From JBFHDX01 sp041584475 (lineage in GTDB: Bacteria > Pseudomonadota > Alphaproteobacteria > UBA8366 > JADFVY01): a stretch of 13,730 nt of DNA. Positions within the stretch are counted from its first letter, which is position 1; every line of letters begins with the position of its first letter. The stretch is taken from positions 1 through 13,730 of the forward strand of contig JBFHDX010000101.1 of NCBI GenBank assembly GCA_041584475.1, written 5' to 3'. The translations under genes were made by a program, and so were the position numbers. The notes beneath the pieces were generated by a model. That model made no database searches and was not told where the DNA came from. It saw nothing but the letters and a program-made list of their open reading frames with translations. Positions 1-10,036 of this stretch are shown here, one piece after another.

Positions 1-545
1 ACCGCGTCGCTGTGCAGCAGCGCCCCGTGCGCGCGGCACAGCGCGGCGATCGCCGGCATGTCCTGGATGCAGCCGATCTCGTTGTTGGCCCACATCACCG
101 AGACCAGTGCCGGTCCGCCGGCGAGCGCCGCGGCGAGCGCCTGCGCATCGACGCGCCCGGCGCCATCGACCGCGATCTCGCGCGCCTCGTGCCCGCGCCG
201 CGCCAGCTCCGGCAGGCAGGCGAGCACGCTCGGATGCTCGATCGCCGAGGCGACGATCGCGCGGTCCGCGCCGCAGGCGCCGAACAGCGCCAGATTGTTC
301 GCCTCGGTGCCGCCCGAGGTGAAGACGATCTCGCCCGGCCGGGCGCCGAGCAGCGCCGCGACGTGGCCGCGCGCCGCTTCGATCGCCTCGGCCGCGCGCC
401 AGCCCGGCCGGTGCGTCGTGCTGTGCGGGTTGGCGGCGCCGGCGGCGTCGAGCCAGGGCTCCATCGCCGCGCGCACGCGCGCGTCCAGCGGCGTCGACGC
501 CTGGTGGTCGAGATAGATCGTGCGGGAGGCGGGCGGCGCCGTCAT
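1..545 (-). CDS. NifS/IscS-like cysteine desulfurase, C-terminus cut by window edge
   Basis: This is a class V, PLP-dependent cysteine desulfurase, which takes sulfur from L-cysteine and passes it on as a protein persulfide. Only the first 181 codons are in the window. Visible family motifs are YLDHQASTPLD (residues 11-21), the phosphate-binding GGTEANNLAL (78-87), AIEHPSV with the PLP-stacking histidine H104, NNEIG (154-158) and HSDA (178-181) with the PLP-nitrogen aspartate D180. The PLP lysine and the active-site cysteine loop would lie beyond the left edge. The ATG at 545 is the only start that leaves the N-terminal motif at the usual place, but it has no clear Shine-Dalgarno sequence. 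It is the last visible gene of the xdh/transport operon, 49 bp after the binding protein. By analogy with Rhodobacter capsulatus NifS4, which supplies sulfur to the Moco on XdhC, it may sulfurate the cofactor of the XDH encoded upstream. The family call is firm; the specific role is inferred. Confidence 0.88.
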   Translation of the reverse strand, partial: MTAPPASRTIYLDHQASTPLDARVRAAMEPWLDAAGAANPHSTTHRPGWRAAEAIEAARGHVAALLGARPGEIVFTSGGTEANNLALFGACGADRAIVASAIEHPSVLACLPELARRGHEAREIAVDGAGRVDAQALAAALAGGPALVSVMWANNEIGCIQDMPAIAALCRAHGALLHSDA

Positions 546-562
546 CGCGGGCCGGGAGTCGC

Positions 563-586
563 CGGCCGGCGCGGTAACGCCGGCCG
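563..586 (-). other. intercistronic GC-rich stem-loop after the binding-protein gene
   Basis: A perfect 9-bp inverted repeat (CGGCCGGCG at 563-571, CGCCGGCCG at 578-586) with a 6-base loop starts 9 bp after the binding-protein stop codon and ends 18 bp before the cysteine desulfurase start. No T-run follows on the minus strand, so it does not look like a classic intrinsic terminator. Possible roles are protecting the 3' end of the binding-protein mRNA, partial termination, or holding down expression of the desulfurase. Confidence 0.55.
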
Positions 587-594
587 ACCCTCCG

Positions 595-1674
595 TCAGCT
601 CTGCACGCCGGCGACGTACCAGTCCATCGTCGCCATCTGCTGGTCGGTCAGCACCTGGCCGGCCGGCAGCATCTCCTCGCCCTTCTGGTTGACCAGCGGA
701 CCGGTGAAGGAGTGCACCGAGCCGTCGATGATGCCGGTGCGCACGCGCTCGGCGTCGGCGCGGGCAGCCTCGGTGATGGCGCTGCCGTAGGGCGCGATCT
801 TCACCATGCCCTCCTTCATGCCGTGCCAGATGCTGTGCGTCTTCCAGGTGCCGTCCATCACCGCCTTGACGCGCTCGACATAATAGTCGGACCAGTCGTC
901 GATGATGGAGGTGAGCTGCGCCCGCGGCGCGTAGGCCCGCATGTCGGAGGCCTGGCCGAAGCCGAACACGCCGCGCGTCTCGGCCACCTGCAGCGGCGCC
1001 GGGCTGTCGGTGTGCTGGGTGATCATGTCGGCACCCTGGTCGATCATCGCCTTGGCGGCGTCGCTCTCCTTGCCCGGGTCGTACCAGCTGTTGACCCAGA
1101 CGACCTTGGTCTTGAAGTTCGGGTTGACCTTCTGCGCGGCGAGCGTGAAGGCGTTGATGCCCATGACGACCTCGGGGATCGGGAACGAGGCGACGTAGCC
1201 GGCGACGCCGCTCTTCGACATGTGGCCGGCGATGGTGCCGATCACCGAACGGCCCTCGTAGAAGCGCGCGTTGTAGACGGCGACGTTCTCGGAGGTCTGG
1301 TAGCCGGTGGCGTGCTCGAACTTGACCTTGGGGAACTGCTTGGCGACGCGGATCGTCGGGTTCATGAAGCCGAACGACGTGGTGAAGATCAGCTCGTGCC
1401 CGCCGGCGGCGAGCTGGCGGATCACGCGCTCCGCGTCCGGGCCCTCGGCGACGTTCTCGACATGGGTCGTCTTGACCTTGTCGCCGAACGCCTTCTCCAC
1501 CGCCTTGCGGCCGAGATCGTGGCCGTGCGTCCAGCCGTAGTCGCCGATCGGGCCGACATAGACGAAACCGACCCTGGTCGGCGCCGCCTGCGCCCGGCCG
1601 GCGCCGAGCGCCAGCGCCGCCGCCGAGGATCCCGCCAGAAAGCCCCGGCGCGTCAGCACGAATCTAGTCATCAT
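595..1674 (-). CDS. BMP-family ABC transporter substrate-binding protein, Tat-exported
   Basis: This is a periplasmic binding protein of the BMP/Med/PnrA family (COG1744 type), whose known members bind purine nucleosides or related ligands. The chosen ATG at 1674 gives 359 aa. Its N-terminus reads as a twin-arginine signal: TRRGFLAG at residues 8-15, a small hydrophobic alanine-rich stretch, and AQA at 28-30 as the likely cleavage site. The mature protein opens with VGFVYVGPIGDYGWTHGHD, the usual first strand and ligand loop of the family. There is no lipobox cysteine, unlike TmpC/PnrA-type lipoproteins. The open frame runs up to an ATG at 1725, but that start would put 17 charged residues before the Tat motif and would skip a good ribosome site at 1680-1686. 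A second ATG at 1671 is equally usable. The partners are the two permeases and the ATPase just upstream. The ligand is probably a purine base or nucleoside, inferred from the xdh neighbours only. Confidence 0.9.
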   Translation of the reverse strand: MMTRFVLTRRGFLAGSSAAALALGAGRAQAAPTRVGFVYVGPIGDYGWTHGHDLGRKAVEKAFGDKVKTTHVENVAEGPDAERVIRQLAAGGHELIFTTSFGFMNPTIRVAKQFPKVKFEHATGYQTSENVAVYNARFYEGRSVIGTIAGHMSKSGVAGYVASFPIPEVVMGINAFTLAAQKVNPNFKTKVVWVNSWYDPGKESDAAKAMIDQGADMITQHTDSPAPLQVAETRGVFGFGQASDMRAYAPRAQLTSIIDDWSDYYVERVKAVMDGTWKTHSIWHGMKEGMVKIAPYGSAITEAARADAERVRTGIIDGSVHSFTGPLVNQKGEEMLPAGQVLTDQQMATMDWYVAGVQS

Positions 1675-1679
1675 CCACA

Positions 1680-1686
1680 CTCCCTG
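1680..1686 (-). promoter_or_regulatory. ribosome binding site deciding the binding-protein start
   Basis: CAGGGAG on the minus strand ends 5 nt before the ATG at 1674 and 8 nt before the second ATG at 1671. It supports starting at the twin-arginine signal peptide rather than at the upstream ATG at 1725. It lies in the 60-bp spacer after the permease stop, the widest gap in the operon. Confidence 0.6.
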
Positions 1687-1734
1687 CTTTTTCGATAGGT
1701 TCGCTCTCCGCAAGCATAGCCGCAATCGCGCGCC

Positions 1735-2664
1735 TCAGGTAGCCGGTCTGAACGGCTTGCCGAGACAGGCCGGCGCGTCGAGCCGCGCCCGCCACGGGCC
1801 GGCCGCGATCACGGTCAGCACGATGATGGTCGCGACATAGGGCAGCATCGACATGATCTGCGCCGGCACGCCGATGCCGGCGCCCTGCGCGTAGAGCTGC
1901 AGGATCGTCACGCCGCCGAACAGATAGGCGCCGAACAGGAGGCGCAGCGGCCGCCACGAGGAGAACACGACGAGCGCCAGCGCGATCCAGCCGCGCCCGG
2001 CGGTCATGTGCTCGATCCACATCGGCGTGTAGGACAGCGAGAGGAAGGCGCCGGCGAGGCCGCTGGCGAAGCCGCCGAAGACCACGGCGAGGTAGCGCAC
2101 GGCGATCACGTTGTAGCCGATCGAATGGGCCGACTCGTCCGATTCGCCGACGGCGCGCAGCACCATGCCCCAGCGCGTCCGTTTCAGGAACCAGGCGACG
2201 CCGACGGTGAGCGCGATCGACAGATAGATCAGCGCGTCGTGGCTGAACAGCAGCGGCCCGACGACGGGCAGGCTGCTGATCACGGGAATGTGCAGCTTCG
2301 GCAGCGGCGTGACGGGGATGCCGACGAAGCCGGCGCCGATCAGCGAGCTGAGGCCGATGCCGAAAATCGTCAGCGCGAGGCCGGTCGCCACCTGGTTCGC
2401 CATCAGCGACAGCGTCAGCACGCCGAAGACGAAGGCCATCAGCATCCCGGCCAGCGCCGCAGCGAGCACGCCGAGCGCGACGCTGCCGGTACTGACGGTG
2501 ACCGCGAAGCCGCTCACCGCGCCGGCCAGCATCATGCCCTCGACGCCGAGGTTGAGGACGCCCGAACGCTCGGTCACCAGCTCGCCGAGGGCGGCGAGCA
2601 GGAGCGGCGTCGCCGCGCTGATGACGGTGACGAGGGTGAGGACGAAGGCGAATTCGCTGCTCAT
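1735..2664 (-). CDS. ABC transporter permease, BMP/nucleoside-type (YufQ/NupQ-like)
   Basis: This 309-aa integral membrane protein is a BPD_transp_2-type permease (COG1079 type) that pairs with the other permease to form the channel. Conserved stretches are GVLNLGVEGMML (35-46), RAVGESDESAHSIGYN (170-185), thought to contact the ATPase, and GRGWIALALVVFSSWRP (223-239). Hydrophobic segments alternate along the whole length. The start at 2664 overlaps the upstream permease stop as ATGA (2661-2664), and GGAGG lies 10 nt upstream (2675-2679). The same frame stays open to 3438, but that extension runs antisense-free over the first permease in another frame and reads as arginine/alanine-rich noise, so it is not part of the protein. 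The length matches the family. Confidence 0.93.
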   Translation of the reverse strand: MSSEFAFVLTLVTVISAATPLLLAALGELVTERSGVLNLGVEGMMLAGAVSGFAVTVSTGSVALGVLAAALAGMLMAFVFGVLTLSLMANQVATGLALTIFGIGLSSLIGAGFVGIPVTPLPKLHIPVISSLPVVGPLLFSHDALIYLSIALTVGVAWFLKRTRWGMVLRAVGESDESAHSIGYNVIAVRYLAVVFGGFASGLAGAFLSLSYTPMWIEHMTAGRGWIALALVVFSSWRPLRLLFGAYLFGGVTILQLYAQGAGIGVPAQIMSMLPYVATIIVLTVIAAGPWRARLDAPACLGKPFRPAT

Positions 2665-3750
2665 TCGGCCGGCGCCTCCGCGCGCGCTGCGGCTGGGGTT
2701 CCCGGTGCCTGCAACCGGATCCGGTAGCGGACGAGAAAGTCTGACGCCAGCAGGAAGAACAGCAGCATGCCCTGGAACACGCCGGTCATCGCCTGCGGCG
2801 TGCCGACCTCGACCTGCGCGTTTTCGCCGCCGATGTATGACAGCGCCATGATCAGCCCGGCCGGGATGATGCCGAGCGGGTTGAGGCGGCCGAGGAAGGC
2901 GACGATGATCGCGGTGAAGCCGTAGCCCGGCGTGATCACGGGGATCAGCTGGCCGATCGGCCCGGCGACCTCGAACAGGCCGGCGAGCCCGGCGAGCCCG
3001 CCGCTCGTCATCAGCGTCAGCCAGATCATCCGCGTACGGCTGAAGCCGGCGAAGGCGGCCGCCGCCGGCGCCTGGCCGACGACGCGGATCTGGAAGCCGA
3101 TGATGGTGCGCGTCATCAGGACCCAGCCGGTGACGGCGACCAGCAGCGCGACGATGACGCCGAGATGCAGCCGCGTGCCGGCGAGCACGACGGGCAGGAT
3201 CGCCGACTCGGTGAACATGCGCGACTGCGGGAAATTGAAGCCCATCGGGTCGCGCCACGGCCCGTAGACGAGCATGCTGAGGAACAGCGTCGCGACGTAG
3301 GTCAGCATCAGGCTGGTGAGGATCTCGTTGACGTCGAAGCGCGCCTTGAGGAACGCAGGGATCGCCGCGTAGGCCATGCCGCCGAGGATTCCCGCCAGGC
3401 ACATCAGCGGCAGCACCCAGAACCCGTCGACGCCCCACAGCGCCAGCGCGATGCCGCCGCCGGCGACCGCGCCCATCGTCAGCTGGCCTTCGGCGCCGAT
3501 GTTCCAGACGTTGGCGCGGAATCCGAGCGCCAGCCCGACGCCGATGAGGATCAGCGGTCCCGCCTTGAGGCCGAGCTCGGCGAGGCCGTAGCCGCTGAGT
3601 AGCGGCGAGACGAAGAAGTGGAAGACGCCCTGCAGCGGGTCGTAGCCCATGGCGAGGAACAGCAGGAAGCCGGTGACGATGGTCAGCGCGACCGCCAGCA
3701 CCGGCGACAGGTAGAACATCCGGTGGTCGAGTTCGCGCCGCCGTTCGATC

Positions 3751-3761
<11 letters not shown>
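2661..3761 (-). CDS. ABC transporter permease, BMP/nucleoside-type (YufP/NupP-like)
   Basis: This 366-aa membrane protein is the larger permease of a BMP-type importer (COG4603 type, BPD_transp_2). A cytoplasmic N-terminus rich in Arg/Glu (MLPRIERRRELDHR) is followed by a first hydrophobic segment near residues 16-38. The family motifs NVWNIGAEGQ (84-93) and VNEILTSLML (144-153) are present, and the last hydrophobic segment is near 324-345. It ends in an Ala/Pro/Glu-rich tail. The start at 3761 overlaps the end of the ATPase gene by 11 bp and has GGGAGG 5 nt upstream (3767-3772). Together with the second permease and the two-domain ATPase it would make a complete importer. Substrate specificity cannot be read from the sequence. 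Confidence 0.93.
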
Positions 3762-5327
<1,566 letters not shown>

Positions 5328-5343
<16 letters not shown>

Positions 5344-6206
5344 GCGCCTCCCCCTCGTCCGTCTCCCTTGTCCGCCGCGCCGACCGCATCCGCCCGGCCG
5401 GCCCCGTAGAGATACTCCAGAACCTCCGCCGCCGTCAGCGCCGCGATCACCGCCGGCCGCTTGTCGGCGACATGGCCGCCGCCGATCGGGCAGACCAGCT
5501 GCGCCCAGCGCGCCTTGGCGCCGCCGCGGGCGAGGAACCGGCGCTCGAAGCTGCGCCGCTTGCTCGCCGAGCCGATCAGACCGGCATAGCGGAAATCGCC
5601 ACGCCGCAGGATCGCCTCGACCAGCTCGTAGTCGCCGTCGTGGCTGTGGGTCATGACGATGTAGGCCGACTGCGGCGGCGCGGCGGCGACCTCGTCGACC
5701 GGTGCGCCGACCGTCGCCGTCTCGACACCCGGCGGCGGCGCGGCCGGCAGCGCGCCGGGACGGCTGTCGATCCAGCGCAGGCGCAGCGGCAACGGTGCCA
5801 GCGCCCCGGCCAGCGCCGTGCCGACGTGGCCGGCCCCGAACAGCAGCACCGGCGGCAGCGTTTCACGCTCGCGCCGTTCCGCCGCCTCGAGCCAGGCGAG
5901 CGTTTCGTCGTCGGCGCGCTCGATGCGCAGCGCGACGTGGCCGCCGCAGCACTGGCCGAGCGCGGGGCCGAGCGGCAGCGCCATGTCGGCCGCGGCCTCG
6001 CCCTGCTCGAGCAGCCGCCGCGCCGCCGCCATCGCCTCCCACTCGAGCCGGCCGCCGCCGACCGTCCCGAACGACGCGTCCGCCGTGACGATCATCGCGC
6101 TGCCCGCCTCGCGCGGCGCCGAGCCCTTCGCCGCGGCGATGCGGACCAGCGCCGCCGGCTCGCCGCCGGACAACAGGGCGCGCAGCTTCTCGCCGAGCCC
6201 TGTCAT
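5328..6206 (-). CDS. xdhC: XdhC, xanthine dehydrogenase molybdenum-cofactor chaperone
   Basis: XdhC binds the molybdenum cofactor, holds it while it is sulfurated and delivers it to XdhB; it is not part of the final enzyme. The 292-aa product has an N-terminal XdhC/CoxI domain with KGSAPREAGSAM (27-38), GTVGGGRLE (48-56) and GQCCGGH (84-90, with the paired cysteines 86-87). A C-terminal Rossmann-like domain follows, with FGAGHVG (123-129), THSHD (186-190) and GLIGSASKR (209-217). The start at 6206 overlaps the xdhB stop as ATGA, with GGAGG 7 nt upstream (6214-6218). The last 16 bp overlap the ATPase start, so transporter and enzyme genes look translationally coupled. The last 20 residues are Gly/Ala/Asp-rich and probably unstructured. 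Confidence 0.94.
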
Positions 6207-8545
6207 TGCGCCGCCTCCGCGACATCGCGGGCCTGCAGATCGCCGATCGCGCGCAGCACGCGCTCGGGCGTCGCCGGCGGGTCGAGCCGCGGGCAGCGGC
6301 GATGTCCGGCGACGCTTGCGACCGCGTCGGACAGCGCGTGCAGCACCGAGATCGCGAGCATCAGCGGCGGCTCGCCGACCGCCTTCGAGCGGTAGATCGT
6401 GTCCTCGCGATTGGCCGCGCCTTCGAGCAGCCGCACGTTGAAGATCCGCGGTCGGTCGCCGCAGGCGGGAATCTTGTACGTCGACGGCGCGTGCGTGCGC
6501 AGCCGTCCCGCCTCGTCCCACCACAGCTCCTCGGTCGTCAGCCAGCCCATGCCCTGGACGAATCCGCCCTCGATCTGGCCGCGGTCGATCGCCGGGTTCA
6601 GCGAGCGGCCGACGTCGTGCAGGATGTCGACGCGATCGACCCGATACTCGCCGGTCAGCAGGTCGAGCGTGACCTCGCTCGCGGCCGCGCCCCAGGCGTA
6701 GTAGTAGAACGGCCGGCCGCGCCCGGACTCGCGGTCCCAGTGGATCTTGGGCGTGCGGTAGAATCCGGTCGCCGACAGCGAGACGCGGCCGAAATAGGCG
6801 GCCCGCACGAGGTCCGCGAACGCCATCTCCTCATTGCCGACGCGCACGCGGTTGGGCAGGAAGACGACCTGGTCGCGCGGCACCGACCAGTGCTCGGCGG
6901 CGAATTCGACCAGCCGCTCCCTGATCGTGCGCGCGGCCGCCCGCGCCGCCATGCCGTTCAGGTCGGATCCGGCCGACGCCGCGGTGGCCGACGTGTTCGG
7001 CACCTTCGCCGTGGTCGTCGCCGTGATGCGGATGCGGTCGAGGTCGAGCTGGAACTCCTCGGCGACGACCTGGCCGACCTTGGTGAACAGCCCCTGCCCC
7101 ATCTCGGTGCCGCCATGGTTCAGGTGCACGGTGCCGTCGCTGTAGACGTGCACCAGCGCGCCCGCCTGGTTGAACTGGGTCGCGGTGAACGAGATGCCGA
7201 ATTTGACCGGGGTCAGCGCAAGGCCGCGCCGCAGCACCCGGCTGTCGGCGTTGAACGCCCGGATCGCGGCGCGCCGGCCGCGGTAGTCCGCCTCCTCCTC
7301 GAGCCGCCCGACGAGCTCGCCGATGATACAATCCTCGATCGTCTGGTGATACGGCGTCACGGTGCGCCCCTTGCCGCCGTAGAAGTTCGCCTTGCGCACG
7401 TCGAGCGGGTCCTTGCCGAGGGCGAACGCGATCTCCTCGATCACGCGCTCGCACGCGACCATGCCCTGGGGTCCGCCGAAGCCGCGGAAGGCGGTGTTCG
7501 AGCAGGTGTTCGTGCGCAGCGGCAGCGACTGCATGTGCGCCGCCTCGTAATAGTAGGCGTTGTCGGCGTGGAACAGCGCCCGGTCGGTGACCGGTCCGGA
7601 GAGGTCCGAGGAATGGCCGCAGCGCGCCAGGAAGCGGAAATCGACGCCGCCGATGCGGCCGTCCGAATCGTAGCCGGCCCGGTAATCGACGGCGAAGTCG
7701 TGGCGCTTGCCGGTCACCACCATGTCGTCGTCGCGATCGGGGCGGATCTTGGCGGCGCGCCCGGTGCGGCGGGCGGCGAGTGCCGCCGCCACGGCGAACA
7801 GATTGCCCTGCGTCTCCTTGCCGCCGAAGGCGCCGCCCATGCGCCGCACCTCGACGGTGACGGCGTTGGACGGCACGCCGAGGACGTGCGCGACCATGTG
7901 CTGGATCTCGCTCGGGTGCTGCGTCGACGAGAACACCGTCACCTCGTCGTCCTCGCCGGGGACGGCGAGCGCCACCTGTCCCTCGAGGTAGAAATGCTCC
8001 TGCCCGCCGATCGCGAGGCTGCCCTCGACGCGGTGCGGCGCCGCCGCGATCGCCGCGTCCGCGTCGCCGCGGCGGAGCGTCAGTCCGGGCGTCACGATCT
8101 CGCCCGCCCCGCGTGCCCCAGCGATGTCGAGCACGGCGGGCAAATCCTCGTAGTCGACCCGCGCGAGCCGGGCCGCCCGGCGCGCCTGGTCGCGCGTCTC
8201 GGCGACCACCGCGAACAACGGCTGGCCGTGGTAGCGCACGACGCCGTCGGCGAACACCGGCTCGTCGTCGCGCCGGGTCGGGCTGATGTCGTTGACACCC
8301 GGGATGTCGTCGGCGGTCAGCACCAGCAAGACGCCGGGCGCGCCGCGCACCGCCGCAAGGTCGAGCGAGGCGATGCGTGCATGCGCCCGCTCGGCGAGCC
8401 CGAGCGCGAGGTGCAGCAGGCCCGCCGGCTCCGGGATGTCATCGACATAGAGCGCCTCGCCGCTGACGTGCTTGTGGCCGCTGTCGTGCTGCCGCGCCTC
8501 GCTGACGCCGCCGCGGACCATGGTGCCGGCCGCCGGTTCAGGCAT
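6203..8545 (-). CDS. xdhB: xanthine dehydrogenase, molybdopterin-binding large subunit
   Basis: XdhB carries the Mo site that hydroxylates hypoxanthine to xanthine and xanthine to urate; electrons pass to XdhA and then to NAD+. At 780 aa the length fits the family. Active-site residues are all present: E244 in GGKE (bovine E802), R322 in DRALFHADN (bovine R880, which marks xanthine enzymes rather than aldehyde oxidases), R354 and F356 in FRGFGGPQ (bovine R912/F914), F453 in KFGISF (bovine F1009) and the catalytic base E725 in KAVGEPPL (bovine E1261). The spacings E244 to R322 (78) and E244 to F356 (112) equal those of the bovine enzyme as I recall its sequence. The start at 8545 overlaps the end of xdhA by 8 bp and has AGGGGAG 8 nt upstream (8554-8560). 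The frame stays open to 8911, but that extension is a shadow of xdhA. A second ATG at 8521 is less well placed. Confidence 0.97.
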   Translation of the reverse strand: MPEPAAGTMVRGGVSEARQHDSGHKHVSGEALYVDDIPEPAGLLHLALGLAERAHARIASLDLAAVRGAPGVLLVLTADDIPGVNDISPTRRDDEPVFADGVVRYHGQPLFAVVAETRDQARRAARLARVDYEDLPAVLDIAGARGAGEIVTPGLTLRRGDADAAIAAAPHRVEGSLAIGGQEHFYLEGQVALAVPGEDDEVTVFSSTQHPSEIQHMVAHVLGVPSNAVTVEVRRMGGAFGGKETQGNLFAVAAALAARRTGRAAKIRPDRDDDMVVTGKRHDFAVDYRAGYDSDGRIGGVDFRFLARCGHSSDLSGPVTDRALFHADNAYYYEAAHMQSLPLRTNTCSNTAFRGFGGPQGMVACERVIEEIAFALGKDPLDVRKANFYGGKGRTVTPYHQTIEDCIIGELVGRLEEEADYRGRRAAIRAFNADSRVLRRGLALTPVKFGISFTATQFNQAGALVHVYSDGTVHLNHGGTEMGQGLFTKVGQVVAEEFQLDLDRIRITATTTAKVPNTSATAASAGSDLNGMAARAAARTIRERLVEFAAEHWSVPRDQVVFLPNRVRVGNEEMAFADLVRAAYFGRVSLSATGFYRTPKIHWDRESGRGRPFYYYAWGAAASEVTLDLLTGEYRVDRVDILHDVGRSLNPAIDRGQIEGGFVQGMGWLTTEELWWDEAGRLRTHAPSTYKIPACGDRPRIFNVRLLEGAANREDTIYRSKAVGEPPLMLAISVLHALSDAVASVAGHRRCPRLDPPATPERVLRAIGDLQARDVAEAAQ

Positions 8546-10025
8546 GGGCGAGGCTCCCCTCGCCGACGAGCCGCGTGGCGACGGCGGCGTCGGTCGTCTC
8601 GAGGTGGAACTTGCGCAGCAGGTTCTGCGCCACCGCCATGCGGTACCACGCCGTCGCGCGCCAGTCGGTGATCGGCGTGAAGTCTTCTTCCAGCCGCGCC
8701 GCCGCCGCCTCGATCGCGGCCGCGTCCCACGGCCCGCCGCGCAACGCCTCCTCGGTCGCCCGGGCGCGCTTCGGAGTCGCCGCCAAGCCGCCGAAGGCGA
8801 TGCGGATATCGGCGATCGTGCCGCCCTCGAGGCGCAGGTTGAAGGCAGCGCAGACGGCGGAGATGTCCTGGTCGAAGCGCTTGCTGATCTTGTAGCAGCG
8901 GTACTGCGCACCGGGCAGCGGCCGCGGCACGACGATGCGCTCTACGAACTCGCCGGGCCGGCGGTCCTGGCGGCCGTAATCGATGAAGAAATCCTCCAGC
9001 GCCAGCGTCCGCCGCTCGTCGCCCTGCCGCAGCACCAGCGTCGCGCCGGCGGCGATCAGGGCCGGCGGCGAGTCGCCGATCGGCGAGCCGTTGGCGATGT
9101 TGCCGCCGATCGTCCCGGCATTGCGCACCTGCAGGCCGCCGAGGCGGCGGATCAGCTCGCCCGCGTCGGGGTAGAGCGCGGCGAGCGCCGCGACGCCGTC
9201 CGTATAGGTGACGCCGGCGCCGATCTCGATCGCGTCCGCGGTCTCCTCGATGCGCTGCAGGTCGCGGACGCGGCCGAGGAAGACGACCGGGGCGAGCTCG
9301 CGCAGCGCCTTGGTGACCCAGAGCCCGACGTCGGTCGCACCGGCGACGATGCAGGCCTCCGGTCGCGCCGCCAGGATGTCGGCCAGGTCGTCCGCGCTCG
9401 CCGGCACGTAGAGCGCCCGGTCGCCCGCGCCCAGCGCCAGCGTCGCCCCGTCGTTGAGGGCCTCGAGCCGGGCCACGGTCTCCGCCTCGGCGGCCGCGAA
9501 GCGGTCGCTCGCCGGCGGCGCCAGCGCGTACATCGCCTGCGCCGCCGCGACGATCGGCGCGTAGCCGGTGCAGCGGCACAGATTGCCGGCCAGCACGTCG
9601 TCGATGCGGCGCTCGTCCGGCGCGTCCTCGCTGCGGTAGAGGGCGAACAGCGACATGACGAAGCCGGGCGTGCAGAAGCCGCACTGCGAGCCGTGCTTGT
9701 CGACCAGCGCCTGCTGCACCGGATGCAGCGCGCCGTCCGGCCCGCGCAGATCCTCGACCGTGAGCAGCTGGCAGCCGTCGAGCATCGGCACGAACAGGAT
9801 GCAGGCGTTGACGGCCCGGTAGGCGAGCCGGCCATCGACGGCGCTGGCGAGCACCACGGTGCAGGCGCCGCAATCGCCCTCGGCGCAGCCCTCCTTCGTG
9901 CCGACGCGGCGCCGCTCGAGCCGCAGCCAGTCGAGCACCGTGAGCGTCGGCGCCACGTCGCGCAGCTCGACCAGCTCGTCGCCGAGCAGGAACCTGATGC
10001 TATCGCGCGTCTTCCTCTTCGCCAT
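8538..10025 (-). CDS. xdhA: xanthine dehydrogenase, 2Fe-2S and FAD small subunit
   Basis: XdhA carries electrons from the Mo site of XdhB through two 2Fe-2S clusters to FAD and NAD+. The 495-aa protein has a plant-ferredoxin-type cluster held by C47, C52, C55 and C75, then the alpha-helical cluster domain with C115, C118, C150 and C152 (motifs QCGFCTPG and LCRCTGY). An FAD domain follows from about residue 195, with IVAGATDVGL (226-235) and NAGTIGGNIANGSPIGD (302-318), and then a CO-dehydrogenase flavoprotein-type C-terminal domain. All eight cluster cysteines are intact. The start at 10025 lies 11 bp after the uraH stop, with GGAG 6 nt upstream (10032-10035). This is the two-subunit arrangement known from Rhodobacter capsulatus, as opposed to the single chain of animals. 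Confidence 0.97.
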   Translation of the reverse strand: MAKRKTRDSIRFLLGDELVELRDVAPTLTVLDWLRLERRRVGTKEGCAEGDCGACTVVLASAVDGRLAYRAVNACILFVPMLDGCQLLTVEDLRGPDGALHPVQQALVDKHGSQCGFCTPGFVMSLFALYRSEDAPDERRIDDVLAGNLCRCTGYAPIVAAAQAMYALAPPASDRFAAAEAETVARLEALNDGATLALGAGDRALYVPASADDLADILAARPEACIVAGATDVGLWVTKALRELAPVVFLGRVRDLQRIEETADAIEIGAGVTYTDGVAALAALYPDAGELIRRLGGLQVRNAGTIGGNIANGSPIGDSPPALIAAGATLVLRQGDERRTLALEDFFIDYGRQDRRPGEFVERIVVPRPLPGAQYRCYKISKRFDQDISAVCAAFNLRLEGGTIADIRIAFGGLAATPKRARATEEALRGGPWDAAAIEAAAARLEEDFTPITDWRATAWYRMAVAQNLLRKFHLETTDAAVATRLVGEGSLAHA

Positions 10026-10036
10026 CGACCGCTCCG

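Noticed and set aside
520..1698. Long plus-strand frames opposite the operon (also 3760-5409, 6206-8671 and 8472-10052)
   Set aside because: They lie antisense to genes with clear family motifs, are made of Arg/Ala/His/Asp-rich low-complexity sequence, show no domain, and are expected in 70% GC coding DNA.
1735..3438. A possible 567-aa permease fusion in one frame
   Set aside because: The part above 2664 overlaps the first permease in another frame and has no permease motifs. The ATGA junction and ribosome site support a start at 2664.
8546..8911. N-terminal extension of XdhB
   Set aside because: This is out-of-frame xdhA sequence rich in Arg/Ser; the start at 8545 has a good ribosome site and gives the family length.
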